Positions 47,124 through 55,164 are shown, numbered from the stretch's first letter. The stretch is DNA of 64,000 bases from Lachnospiraceae bacterium (GCA_021770755.1 JAETQI010000001.1:124001-188000); one strand, 5' to 3'. Numbers and translations are program-made. Notes: generated from the letters alone by a model not told the origin.

Positions 47124-47152
47124 ATTATAATATGGCGTCATAACGGCGTCAA
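47124..47152 (-). promoter_or_regulatory. Promoter of the hypothetical gene (minus strand)
   Basis: On the minus strand TTGACG, 17 nt, TATAAT. CGTCA and TAACGG words repeat through 47135-47178 between the divergent genes and may be operator half-sites for the RHH protein. Confidence 0.6.
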
Positions 47153-47216
47153 CTTAAACTTTGCCGTCAATTTAACGGTATAATGAAATCAAAAAGTCGT
47201 CAGAGAGGTTTATGAG

Positions 47217-47390
47217 ATGGCAGATAAGATCGTAAAATTTTCATTTCGGACAGAGGAGGAACTGTTAAAGAAACTTCAATACATTGCGCAATATAACGGG
47301 CGTTCTGCAAACAAGGAATTGGAAGTTCTTGCCAGAAGGCATATTGCTGAATTTGAGAAGAAATATGGAAAGATCACGATTTCGAAATAG
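47217..47390 (+). CDS. Small Arc-type ribbon-helix-helix DNA-binding protein
   Basis: 57 aa: VKFSFRTEEELLKKLQYIAQ then YNGRSANKELEVLARRHIAE. This is the classic Arc/MetJ-like pattern of a beta strand followed by two helices (R at the turn, N-K-E helix 2). Site AGAGAGG is 7 nt before ATG 47217. It could be an antitoxin or a local repressor of the divergent gene; no toxin gene is beside it. Confidence 0.8.
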   Translation: MADKIVKFSFRTEEELLKKLQYIAQYNGRSANKELEVLARRHIAEFEKKYGKITISK

Positions 47391-47413
47391 GCATTTAGTA
47401 ACTCGATGGAGTA

Positions 47414-47578
47414 TAAGGATCTGTAGAAAAATAACTGACACATCTTGACTTGTCTATTTCTCCGATTGCACAGTGCAAAAAGCCTCGCTGTAGCCCACTA
47501 CGCCTGCGTTTTTTTCACTGCACACTCGAAGAAATATCCTGCGCAATCTGTATCACTTATTTTCCTACAGCTCCTAAG
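47414..47578. mobile_element. MITE-like element: imperfect inverted repeat of about 165 bp
   Basis: The left end (AAGGATCTGTAGAAAAATAA) and the reverse complement of the right end (TTAGGAGCTGTAGGAAAATA) match over about 30 nt with few changes. Inner segments (TATTTCTCCGATTG, CAGTGCAAAAA) also pair with the other half (TATTTCTTCGAGTG, CAGTGAAAAAA), so the whole element folds into one long hairpin. There is no coding capacity. Near-identical ends occur alone at 48967 and 53570. The rest of the 313-nt gap (47579-47703) shows nothing else. Confidence 0.7.
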
Positions 47579-47703
47579 ATAAAAAGTGCTGTATCTTCTA
47601 ACGGTTTATGTATTTTCACAAATGGACTATTTTCAGTCCCATTATTGCATGATTATTTCATAAAATAAACAAAAAATGGGCGGGTACGGTATTGCGGGAG
47701 TGA

Positions 47704-47961
47704 GGGTGGAGAGGGTGTGATTGCACGGAACAGAAGATTAAGCAGGATGCGGCAGGGACGATAGGACATAATATCAGAAAGATCAGAAAATCAAGGGGGA
47801 TCGGGCAGGTCGAGCTTGTGCGGATGATGAATCTGCAGGGGATTCCGATCACCAGGGAATGTCTGGTTAAGATCGAGAGGGGAATCCAGCATATACAGAT
47901 CCAGCAGTTAAGGGCGATCCGGGATGCGCTGGAGACAACATATGAGAAGCTCCTGGACTGA
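47704..47961 (+). pseudogene. XRE-type helix-turn-helix gene without a visible start
   Basis: The frame encodes AGTIGHNIRKIRKSRGIGQV then ELVRMMNLQ, ITRECLVKIERGIQHI and LRAIRDALETTYEKLLD, a complete XRE helix-turn-helix with the C-terminal form common in clostridial small regulators. Upstream the frame runs only to a stop at 47701 with no ATG, GTG or TTG before the HTH. It may be truncated by the neighbouring repeat element or use a non-standard start such as ATT. Confidence 0.5.
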
Positions 47962-47988
47962 GAAATGTCCGGTTTTGCAAAGAAAAAT

Positions 47989-48034
47989 ACAGGGCGCTGG
48001 GAAATGAAGTCCGGATCATTTCCCAGCGCCCTGT
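47989..48034. terminator. Perfect 19-bp hairpin between convergent genes
   Basis: ACAGGGCGCTGGGAAATGA (47989-48007) pairs without mismatch with 48016-48034 around an 8-nt loop. It lacks long T-runs but lies between convergent genes and could stop transcription both ways. Confidence 0.55.
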
Positions 48035-48056
48035 GTATAGGAAGATCCGCGGCACG

Positions 48057-48473
48057 TCACATCGTTTTCTGCAGATACCAGAGCCGTATGATAAAGACAA
48101 ACTGCCCGACTGTAAAAGCGCCGATGATCGTGAAACAGGGAACCATAGTCATATATCCTGTAAAGATCAGTGCAAAGACAGCGATCGAAATGGTAAAAGT
48201 CATCACCTTAAAACCGCTTGCCATTGCGGCATTGCTGAGTGCTATATTTCTTTCATCTTTTTCCTCGATCTCCATTTCTCTGGATCTGCCTGCCAACAGG
48301 TCGCATGCCCCGGATATGATGAATAAAATCCCGATCAGGGAAGTCCCTGTCACGATCAGGTCAGGGCGCGGTACAGGGATGATCTCATGGATCCCCAGAC
48401 CATATGTCAGCAATCCTCCGAGCAGGATGACAAAGCCTGCAGCGGTCATAACAATAGAAGTTCTTTTTTTCAT
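48057..48473 (-). CDS. Small four-helix membrane protein
   Basis: 138 aa with about four membrane helices (SIVMTAAGFVILLGGLLTYG; LIVTGTSLIGILFIISGACD; two near the C-terminus) and a central loop EIEEKDERNIALSNAAMASG, a pattern seen in small clostridial membrane proteins next to XRE regulators. It is cotranscribed with the upstream regulator: ATG 48473 follows a GGAGG that overlaps the regulator's end. Function unknown. Confidence 0.75.
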   Translation of the reverse strand: MKKRTSIVMTAAGFVILLGGLLTYGLGIHEIIPVPRPDLIVTGTSLIGILFIISGACDLLAGRSREMEIEEKDERNIALSNAAMASGFKVMTFTISIAVFALIFTGYMTMVPCFTIIGAFTVGQFVFIIRLWYLQKTM

Positions 48474-48476
48474 CAA

Positions 48477-48674
48477 TTAATCCTCCTCATAGATAAATAT
48501 TTCCTCAATGCTCATATCAAAGTAACGGGCGATCTTAAATGCCAGTTGAATAGAAGGGTTGTACCGCCCGTTTTCCAGGGAACCGATCGTCTGCCGTGAC
48601 ACTTCCAGTGTATTGGCGAGATCCTCCTGCCTGATTCCCCGCTGTTTCCGCAATTCTTCAAGTCGGTTCTTCAT
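48477..48674 (-). CDS. XRE-family transcriptional regulator
   Basis: 65 aa, almost only the helix-turn-helix: LRKQRGIRQEDLANTLEVSR then QTIGSLENGRYNPSIQLAFK. This minimal form is usual for regulators cotranscribed with small membrane proteins. GGGAGG site at the start. The palindrome at its own promoter suggests autoregulation. Confidence 0.92.
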   Translation of the reverse strand: MKNRLEELRKQRGIRQEDLANTLEVSRQTIGSLENGRYNPSIQLAFKIARYFDMSIEEIFIYEED

Positions 48675-48713
48675 AGCTGCCTCCCTTCTGAAAACTTGAT
48701 TGGAAAACACGAT

Positions 48714-48766
48714 TGGAAAGTTTACTTTCCATAAGGCTATTATAGCATGGCCGCGGGAAATGTCAA
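48714..48766 (-). promoter_or_regulatory. Promoter and operator of the XRE/membrane-protein operon
   Basis: On the minus strand TTGACA (48761-48766), 16 nt, TATAAT (48739-48744). Just downstream, a near-palindrome TGGAAAGTTTACTTTCCA (48714-48731) overlaps the expected start point, and the half-site TGGAAAG recurs upstream at 48772-48778 and downstream at 48700. This fits repression by the XRE protein. Confidence 0.7.
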
Positions 48767-48873
48767 GTATGCTTTCCATTGAAGATTCATTCTCTAACAG
48801 TCCCTTAGAATTGTGTACCGGTTCATCGGTGCAGGGAAAATCTATTTAGTTCCATTGAAATTTTTAATCCGAG

Positions 48874-48927
48874 TTGACAAATGGACTACAGCGTGTTATC
48901 TTAGAATTAGGACTACATACTGTTATC
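48874..48927 (+). promoter_or_regulatory. BlaI-type promoter with two operators
   Basis: TTGACA (48874-48879), 17 nt, TATCTT (48897-48902). Two copies of GGACTACA-N3-TGTTATC (48883-48900 and 48910-48927), 27 nt apart, cover the -10 region and the start. The TACA-N-TGT dyad is the BlaI/MecI/CopY operator type, so BlaI should repress its own operon here. Confidence 0.75.
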
Positions 48928-48998
48928 ATAATGCGTGTCTGTGAAGGTCGTCCATATATGCATAACAGGATCTGTAGAAAAAGAAGGAGGAGATGATC

Positions 48999-49379
48999 AT
49001 GATACAACAGGTTTCTGATTCTGAGCTGGAATTGATGAAGATCGTGTGGGCAAACGGTGGCAGTGCGCTCTATGCGCAGATCATGGAGGATCTGGTGAAG
49101 GCCGGGCGCACGTGGCAGAAGAATACTGTCATCACACTGCTGACACGGCTGGTGGAGAAAGGGTTATTAAAGACCAGCAAGATCGGGCGGCGCAATGAAT
49201 ACACGGCTGTCGTGTCCGAGTCCGACTATCAGGCGGCGCAGGCGCAGACGCTGCTCAACAAGCATTACGAGGGAAACGCGAAGGGACTGGTGGCAACGCT
49301 GATCCAGCGGGAGATGCTCTCTGCAGACGACTATGAGGAGCTGCGGAAGTTCTGGGAGAAGGAGCGTGACGGCAGATGA
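48999..49379 (+). CDS. blaI: BlaI/MecI/CopY-family repressor
   Basis: 126 aa. The winged helix (SDSELELMKIVWANGG; TWQKNTVITLLTRLVEKGLL; RRNEYTAVV) and the C-terminal dimer helix are typical. ATG 48999 follows GGAGGAG by 6 nt; ATG 48993 touches the site. It is usually inactivated by proteolysis triggered by the BlaR1-like partner, whose ATG overlaps its stop. No beta-lactamase gene is adjacent, so the regulated target may be elsewhere. Confidence 0.9.
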   Translation: MIQQVSDSELELMKIVWANGGSALYAQIMEDLVKAGRTWQKNTVITLLTRLVEKGLLKTSKIGRRNEYTAVVSESDYQAAQAQTLLNKHYEGNAKGLVATLIQREMLSADDYEELRKFWEKERDGR

Positions 49380-51646
49380 ATGTATTGATGAAAATCGTCT
49401 TTTCGCTGTCGCTGTCAGGTTCTTTGCTGATCCTGATCTTACTGCTGTGCAAGCCCCTGTTTTGGAACCGATTCAGCAGACAGTGGCAGTATTATATCTG
49501 GCTGGTCGTGATCGCCCGCCTGATGATCCCGGCTGCACCGGAAGTGAGTATTGTCGGGACATTTTTCTCTGGTATGAATCGGCTGGAGCAGGCAGGGCAG
49601 ACTGTGCTCCAACAGACGGCTGGTTCCGGGACGGCGCACGGATCCGCGCAGGCTCCCATGCAGAAAGAAGATATTGTCCTGCAGTATCAGGAATCCGGTC
49701 AGAATGGCAGCAGGGCGCCTGTCAGGGAGATCTCGATAGGAGACATGAAAGAGAAGCTATTACAGGATCTGTGGATTCCATGGCTGATGATTGCCCTGCT
49801 CCTGCTGCTGCGCAGGATCACCCTGTATCAGGGTTTTGTGAAGTATATCAGGGCTGGGCACGCGGAAGTTTCGGATACTGTTCTGCTGGACAGACTGGCG
49901 CAGATCGCGGAGCGTGTCGGAGTGAGGCGTCCGGTGGAGCTGTATGTCAACAGTCAGGTGCCGTCGCCGCTGCTGACCGGATTTTTCCGTCCCTGTATCG
50001 TCCTGCCGGCAGCGGATCTTCCGGAGGAGGATTTTACATACACCGTCCAGCATGAACTGATCCATTACAAAAGAAAAGACATGTTTTACAAGTGGCTGGT
50101 GCAGCTTACAGTCTGCCTGCACTGGTTCAATCCGCTGGTCTGGCTGATGGGGCGGGAGATCAACCGCGCCTGCGAGTTTTCCTGTGACGAGGCGGTGATC
50201 CGTTCACTTGGAGAGGAGGGACGGCGCGCCTATGGGGATACGTTGTTTCGGGCAATGGCAGCAGGCGGGGGCGGCAGGGATCTTCCGGTTTCTGTTACGC
50301 TCAATGAGAGTGTAGGACTGTTGAAAGAAAGGTTGGGAGCGATCATGAAATTTCGAAAAGGTTCTAAACTGGTCACAGCGCTATCGGGCGTGTCTGCTGT
50401 CGCGATGATGATGGGGGCGACGGTCATGGGGGCTTATGTGGAACCTGTCAGGACAGCCGGTATTGTGCAGGTTGTGTCGGCAGAGACATCAGGTGAGCCT
50501 TCACCGGATTCGAATGATATCGGCACGGAAGGCAAGGGCGGCAGATCCCTGGATGAGCTTGCGCAGCGGTATTATGAGTCGGGTATGGTGTCGCAGTTTG
50601 GAGCAGTGTTTGCCGCGATGGACATATCTGCACAGAGAAAATGGCTTGATCAGGTGTATGCAGATGATGAGTACGGTTTCTTTTCCGCGGTAGTCAACCG
50701 TCTGGACAGCAGCAGCCCGCTGGTCGGGGAGTATGCAGAGAGGGCTTATGTGGACAATGAGATCAGTTATTTCGCGATCGTGACAGGCAGTCTGGACAGC
50801 GGCAGCCCGCTGATCGGGACATACGCCGAGCGGGCATATGCGGACGGCGCGATCGATTTTTTCTCGGTTTTGACGGGAGAGATGGATGCAGAGCAGCTCA
50901 AAAGCTGGCAGGACAGGGCAGAGCAGGGCGATATGGATATCAATTTCCGTACGGTTTTGATGGATTCCGATGATCTTGCCGCATGGGGGCAGACATGGAA
51001 GCAGAAGGCGGAGCAGGAGGATCAGGAACAGTATCAGGAGTGGGGCATTACCAGGGAAGGAGGGAATTTCTATTATCAAGACCAGCTCGTCCGGGTATTT
51101 TTCGACCAGTATGACGGGGAGCAGGTGATCAGGACGCTCCAATTAAATCCGGCTGGCACGGTGGACGTGAAAGTGACCCGCAGCGTCAGAAATAAGATCA
51201 TCAGCGTGGCGTACATGGCGGAGGAGGAAGTGACGGAGTTATTTGGCACGGAGGAGCTTTCGGGCAGGGATCTTGAGGAGGAGGGACCGGATGTGGAGAA
51301 AGACGGTTCTGTGCTCAAAGAAGGAGAGGATTTTGATCCGGACAATGACGTGTACAGACTGACACAGGAAGAGCTTCCCGATGAAGTGATCCGTCAGATG
51401 ATGGACGACGGCGCGGTCAGGACATGGTATGTGTACCACTCAAATGGGCGGCAGTATCTGTGTTACAGAGGATTTGCGTGGAGCTATGGCTATCGGGTCA
51501 GATATGATGAGGACGGATGGCAGGTCGAGATCCAGCGTTTTCAGAAGAAAGACTCCGGGGATGTGTTTCTGGCGCTGCCCGACAACGGTGCGGTGACGGT
51601 GTACTGCGACGGGGAGAAGGTGGAACTGACGGAAGTAAGTGAATAG
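49376..51646 (+). CDS. BlaR1-type M56 metallopeptidase sensor with unusual repeat ectodomain
   Basis: 756 aa. Membrane helices (1-60, about 125-145), then the zinc site VQHELIHYKRKD and LMGREINRACEFSCDEAV of M56 peptidases, then a further membrane helix (LVTALSGVSAVAMMMGATVM). The outer part lacks the penicillin-binding domain of true BlaR1. Instead, residues 410-530 carry three or four units of about 38 residues (LDSSSPLVGEYAERAYVDNE; LDSGSPLIGTYAERAYADGA). It should sense an outside signal and cleave BlaI. A 4-nt overlap couples it to blaI. Confidence 0.85.
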   Translation: MNVLMKIVFSLSLSGSLLILILLLCKPLFWNRFSRQWQYYIWLVVIARLMIPAAPEVSIVGTFFSGMNRLEQAGQTVLQQTAGSGTAHGSAQAPMQKEDIVLQYQESGQNGSRAPVREISIGDMKEKLLQDLWIPWLMIALLLLLRRITLYQGFVKYIRAGHAEVSDTVLLDRLAQIAERVGVRRPVELYVNSQVPSPLLTGFFRPCIVLPAADLPEEDFTYTVQHELIHYKRKDMFYKWLVQLTVCLHWFNPLVWLMGREINRACEFSCDEAVIRSLGEEGRRAYGDTLFRAMAAGGGGRDLPVSVTLNESVGLLKERLGAIMKFRKGSKLVTALSGVSAVAMMMGATVMGAYVEPVRTAGIVQVVSAETSGEPSPDSNDIGTEGKGGRSLDELAQRYYESGMVSQFGAVFAAMDISAQRKWLDQVYADDEYGFFSAVVNRLDSSSPLVGEYAERAYVDNEISYFAIVTGSLDSGSPLIGTYAERAYADGAIDFFSVLTGEMDAEQLKSWQDRAEQGDMDINFRTVLMDSDDLAAWGQTWKQKAEQEDQEQYQEWGITREGGNFYYQDQLVRVFFDQYDGEQVIRTLQLNPAGTVDVKVTRSVRNKIISVAYMAEEEVTELFGTEELSGRDLEEEGPDVEKDGSVLKEGEDFDPDNDVYRLTQEELPDEVIRQMMDDGAVRTWYVYHSNGRQYLCYRGFAWSYGYRVRYDEDGWQVEIQRFQKKDSGDVFLALPDNGAVTVYCDGEKVELTEVSE

Positions 51647-51661
51647 GTATTTAGAGAAATG

Positions 51662-51711
51662 ATTGTACGATACGATGTTGATGAAACATGCCTGTTGTAC
51701 AATTGTTTTTT
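51662..51711 (+). terminator. Terminator after the BlaR1-like gene
   Basis: ATTGTAC (51662-51668) pairs with GTACAAT (51697-51703), with an inner ATGTT/AACAT stem, followed by TTTTTT. Confidence 0.6.
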
Positions 51712-51825
51712 GTTGGATGTTAAAATAATTACGAAAAGTTCGTGAATAAATATTGAAATCATACAAATAATTATATATAATGGAAAATAGTAACGATATT
51801 ATCGAGAATAAAATAGGAGCAGACT

Positions 51826-52983
51826 ATGAAAATATTAAGGCTTTCAATGAGCGGTTTACCCAATTTTAAAGAAGAGTTATCTGTTGATTTCGTTGCACAG
51901 CAGCGCGTTGACGATGATGACATGGAGCAGTTGTACAATGTATTTTCTAATATATACACCAGTCAGGCGCTTTCTGTTATCGGAATTAACGCATCTGGCA
52001 AGACAACGATATTGAAAGCAATTTCTTTTGCGATAAATTTGTTAGGCAATCAGCCGCTTAACAACATTTATTCCAAAGAAATCCTTGATGATCTGGGTGA
52101 CGGGCAAAACGTGGTTTTTACGGCCTGCTTTTATCATGACGATATCATATACGAATTAAACACAGTAATCAAAAAAACAATTCATTCTGTTGACGGAAGC
52201 GAGAGACTGGTCATTGTGGATGAAACGTTGTGGTCAAAGCAAAGCTGTAGAGTGAAGACCAAAAAAGGCATTTTCGAGTTTAAGGAGTCTGATCTGTCGA
52301 TCCGGAGGAATCAGGATGAGCAATTCCTGCCGGACGATGTCAGTATCATTATTTCTTTCAACAAAAAAAATGACACAAAGGTTTCTCTGTATGATATGTC
52401 ACAATTGACGGACTATAACATATTAAATGTTTTAGGTCGGTATCCAAAGGAAATGTTAACTTTTTTGGATCCGAGTATTGATTACCTCCGCTGTAAGCGG
52501 GATGGCAAAGAATTTGACATCAGGTTGAAGTTTTTTGACAAGGAAGAAATTCAGGTAAATCAACCGAGGGTACTGAACAGGTATCTTTCCTCTGGTACGA
52601 TCAAAGGTCTCAATGTGTTTATGGAAGCTGTGTTTGCGTTCGTGGAAGGCGGATATCTGGTTGTCGACGAGCTGGAGAATCACTTCAACAAGGAGATCGT
52701 GTCAACACTGATCCGTTTATTTATGGATAAGAATGTAAACAGATCAGGTGCAGTGCTGATCTATTCAACGCATTACTCAGAACTGCTGGATCATTTTGAC
52801 AGAAATGACAGTATTTATATTGTCAAAAACAGGGGAGGCATTTTTGCAACAAAATTATCCGATTTATTAAAGCGAAATGATATGAAAAAGAGCGAAGTAT
52901 ATGACAGTGATTTCCTCGATGGAACGGTGCCCTCATATGAGTCTTATATAGCGCTGAAAAAAGTTCTGATGACTATGAAGTAG
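51826..52983 (+). CDS. AAA ATPase of an RloA/OLD-like defence pair
   Basis: 385 aa. Walker A GINASGKT (residues 53-60), Walker B EGGYLVVDELENH and YSTHYSEL mark an ABC-type ATPase of the RloA/AAA_21 kind. It is AT-rich among GC-rich neighbours, so probably acquired. Paired 14 nt later with a TOPRIM-like gene, as in the first pair at 19832-22475, but the two ATPases look only distantly related. Role inferred: phage sensing. ATG 51826 follows an AGGAG site. Confidence 0.7.
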   Translation: MKILRLSMSGLPNFKEELSVDFVAQQRVDDDDMEQLYNVFSNIYTSQALSVIGINASGKTTILKAISFAINLLGNQPLNNIYSKEILDDLGDGQNVVFTACFYHDDIIYELNTVIKKTIHSVDGSERLVIVDETLWSKQSCRVKTKKGIFEFKESDLSIRRNQDEQFLPDDVSIIISFNKKNDTKVSLYDMSQLTDYNILNVLGRYPKEMLTFLDPSIDYLRCKRDGKEFDIRLKFFDKEEIQVNQPRVLNRYLSSGTIKGLNVFMEAVFAFVEGGYLVVDELENHFNKEIVSTLIRLFMDKNVNRSGAVLIYSTHYSELLDHFDRNDSIYIVKNRGGIFATKLSDLLKRNDMKKSEVYDSDFLDGTVPSYESYIALKKVLMTMK

Positions 52984-52997
52984 GGAGAATCTTCGAT

Positions 52998-53513
52998 ATG
53001 GCAAAATATATGGCATGCATTTGCGAGGGCGGCGCTGAAAGGGCAGTATTGGATCTGCTGCTTGACAACCATATGCTGATTTTTGAGAGGGAACAGTTGA
53101 TTGAGGAAGAAGTACTGCGTTGCAGAAGTGCGAAAGAGTTTGAGGAAAAGCATTTGAAGAAAGGCTTTCAGGAAAAAATTACAGTTTACCGTATCCTGGA
53201 TTCGAGAAATGAAAATTTTAAATTGAGTAAAGCATATATTCACAAAATAGATATTGTGAATGTGGTCACAGCACCGGAAATAGAAATGCTGATCATTTTG
53301 AACGAGGGGAAATATAAGGAGTTTAAAAGCACTGGCGTGAAACCAAGCACATATTGCAAAAGCAATTTAAAACTGAAGAATGTAAAGAGTTATCAATATG
53401 TCCAGGAATATTTTTCTGATATGCACATATTGACCCAGGCGTTGCGAGAGTATAAGAGAGTTTCGAAGATACATAAAAATGAGAAGACATTGCTGGATTT
53501 GTTGAAATGCTGA
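52998..53513 (+). CDS. Small TOPRIM-like partner of the ATPase (RloB-type)
   Basis: 171 aa. The N-terminal ICEGGAERAVLDLLL places E10 and E14 as in TOPRIM/RloB proteins, and the middle reads VVTAPEIEMLIILNEGKY, the position of the conserved P-x-x-E motif of this group. No clear D-x-D is visible, so activity is uncertain. The size suits RloB-like effectors. AT-rich. It ends 117 nt before the LytTR operon and most likely acts with the upstream ATPase. Confidence 0.55.
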   Translation: MAKYMACICEGGAERAVLDLLLDNHMLIFEREQLIEEEVLRCRSAKEFEEKHLKKGFQEKITVYRILDSRNENFKLSKAYIHKIDIVNVVTAPEIEMLIILNEGKYKEFKSTGVKPSTYCKSNLKLKNVKSYQYVQEYFSDMHILTQALREYKRVSKIHKNEKTLLDLLKC

Positions 53514-53527
53514 CATTTCTTTCAGTC

Positions 53528-53556
53528 TTGCGTCCCCGGTTATTGTCGGATATAAT
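53528..53556 (+). promoter_or_regulatory. Promoter of the LytTR operon
   Basis: TTGCGT (53528-53533), 17 nt, TATAAT (53551-53556). A CGTCCCC word overlaps the -35, also found in the LytTR-type repeats at 55134-55164, so autoregulation is possible. Confidence 0.55.
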
Positions 53557-53630
53557 AATAGGTATGTTTAGGAACTGTAGAAAAAGAAGATGAATTGACA
53601 GAGGCGGGGGTGCATGAGGAGGCTGGTGCA

Positions 53631-54428
53631 ATGTACAGGATAGCGGTCTGTGATGACGAGCAGGCAGATGCCTGTTATGTGGAGGGTCTTATCCAAAAGT
53701 GGGCGCAGGCGCGCGCAGTCATGGTACAGGTGGAGCTGTTTCCTTCTGCGGAGGCTTTTTTGTTCCGGTATGAGGAGGACAGGACGTTTGACATGCTGTT
53801 CCTGGATATTGAGATGGGGGCTGCGGGATCTGATGCGCTGCATGATGACGATGGAATAAAGGAAACTGCCGCGTCAGATCATGGGAGTGGAATGAAGCGG
53901 GAGGATATGCCGGACCGCATGAACGGCATCGATCTGGCGCTCCGGATCCGGGAACAGGAGCATGGCCGCGCGGTGCAGATCGTGTTTGTCACGGGATACA
54001 TGGATTATATCGAAAAAGGATACGATGTGGAGGCGCTGCACTATCTGTTAAAACCAGTGACGCAGGAGCGGCTCTCCGGCGTGCTCGACCGCGCGGCACA
54101 GCGCGTGCAGGACAGGGAGCGGGAACTGTGCCTGCAGACGCCGGAGGGGATCGTGTGCATTCCGGTCAGCGAGATCCGCTATCTGGAGGTACGGCGAAAT
54201 TATGTGACGGTTCACAGTGACGAGGACTACACTGTCAGGAGGACGCTCGGTGAGCTGGAGCGGGAGCTGGACGAAAGCTTTTTCCGCACGGGGCGCTCCT
54301 ATATCGTGAACCTGCGGTTTGTGAAAAAGATCACAAGGACGCAGGCTGTCCTGAAAGACGGGGCGCAGATCCCGCTCTCGCGAGGGTTGTATGAGGATAT
54401 CAACCGCGCATTGATACGATATTTTTAG
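53631..54428 (+). CDS. LytTR-family response regulator with an insertion in the receiver
   Basis: 265 aa. Receiver domain: D8/D9, phospho-acceptor D59 (MLFLDIEM), T121 and K141 (LLKPV). DNA-binding LytTR domain from about 165 (SEIRYLEVRRNYVTVH; FFRTGRSYIVNLRFVKKI). ATG 53631 follows GAGGAGG by 8 nt; an earlier in-frame start is less likely. Normal receivers go straight from DIEM to MNGIDLA; here about 34 residues (63-96, acidic and Gly/Asp-rich) are inserted next to the phosphorylation site. Partner kinase is the next gene. Confidence 0.88.
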   Translation: MYRIAVCDDEQADACYVEGLIQKWAQARAVMVQVELFPSAEAFLFRYEEDRTFDMLFLDIEMGAAGSDALHDDDGIKETAASDHGSGMKREDMPDRMNGIDLALRIREQEHGRAVQIVFVTGYMDYIEKGYDVEALHYLLKPVTQERLSGVLDRAAQRVQDRERELCLQTPEGIVCIPVSEIRYLEVRRNYVTVHSDEDYTVRRTLGELERELDESFFRTGRSYIVNLRFVKKITRTQAVLKDGAQIPLSRGLYEDINRALIRYF

Positions 54429-54457
54429 AATCTCATCAAATGATAGGAGAGACAAAA

Positions 54458-55117
54458 ATGTTCCTGATCGACAAAATGATCGACAAACGCATCGCGGCGT
54501 ATCAGAGTGAGCTGCTGACGACACACTATGCCGAGGTGGAGAATATGTACCGCCGGATGCGCGGGTGGCGGCATGATTACCGCAATCATATACAGGTGCT
54601 CAAAAGCTACGCCGACATGGGGGCGTTCGACGATATCAGGCGCTATCTGGACGCGCTTGACACTGATCTGAACACGGTGGATATGGCGTTAAAGACAGGA
54701 AATAAGATGACGGACATCATACTGAACAGCAAGATCTCACTGGCGAAATCAAAGGAGATCGCGGTGACGGCGGACGCGCATGTGGCGGTGGCGCTCACGA
54801 CGGCGGAGATCGACCTGTGCATCATCATCGGAAACCTCTTTGACAACGCGATCGAGGCGAGCATGGCGCTTCCGAAGGAGGAGCGGATGATCCGCGTCTA
54901 TATGGATATGAAAAACACGCAGTTATACATGTCCTTCACCAACCGGACCGCCGTGAAGAAGCAGCACAAGGAGAACGGGCGCTTTCCGTCCTCGAAGGGG
55001 CATGGACACGGGTACGGTCTGGTGCGGATCGACACGATCATCGAGCGCTATCAGGGCTATATCCGCAGAAACAGCGAGGACGGCGCCTTCACCACGGAGA
55101 TCCTGCTGCCACAGTAG
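54458..55117 (+). CDS. Soluble GHKL-type histidine kinase
   Basis: 219 aa. H-box WRHDYRNHIQVL (His39), N-box NLFDNAIEAS and G-box GHGHGYGL match the AgrC/LytS-like GHKL kinases. There is no membrane segment: the sensor part is missing, so it is either a cytoplasmic kinase or is activated by a protein partner such as the ABC exporter that follows. ATG 54458 has AGGAGAG 6 nt upstream. It lies 29 nt after the regulator stop. Confidence 0.85.
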   Translation: MFLIDKMIDKRIAAYQSELLTTHYAEVENMYRRMRGWRHDYRNHIQVLKSYADMGAFDDIRRYLDALDTDLNTVDMALKTGNKMTDIILNSKISLAKSKEIAVTADAHVAVALTTAEIDLCIIIGNLFDNAIEASMALPKEERMIRVYMDMKNTQLYMSFTNRTAVKKQHKENGRFPSSKGHGHGYGLVRIDTIIERYQGYIRRNSEDGAFTTEILLPQ

Positions 55118-55133
55118 TAGAAAACTGTATATT

Positions 55134-55164
55134 TTTCGTCCCCCTGGCTGTGCATTTCGTCCCC
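55134..55164 (+). promoter_or_regulatory. Tandem LytTR-type binding sites before the ABC exporter
   Basis: TTTCGTCCCC occurs twice (55134-55143 and 55155-55164), start-to-start 21 nt, the two-turn spacing of LytTR direct repeats. A poor -10 (TATGAT, 55193-55198) lies downstream, which fits an activator-dependent promoter. Confidence 0.5.
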
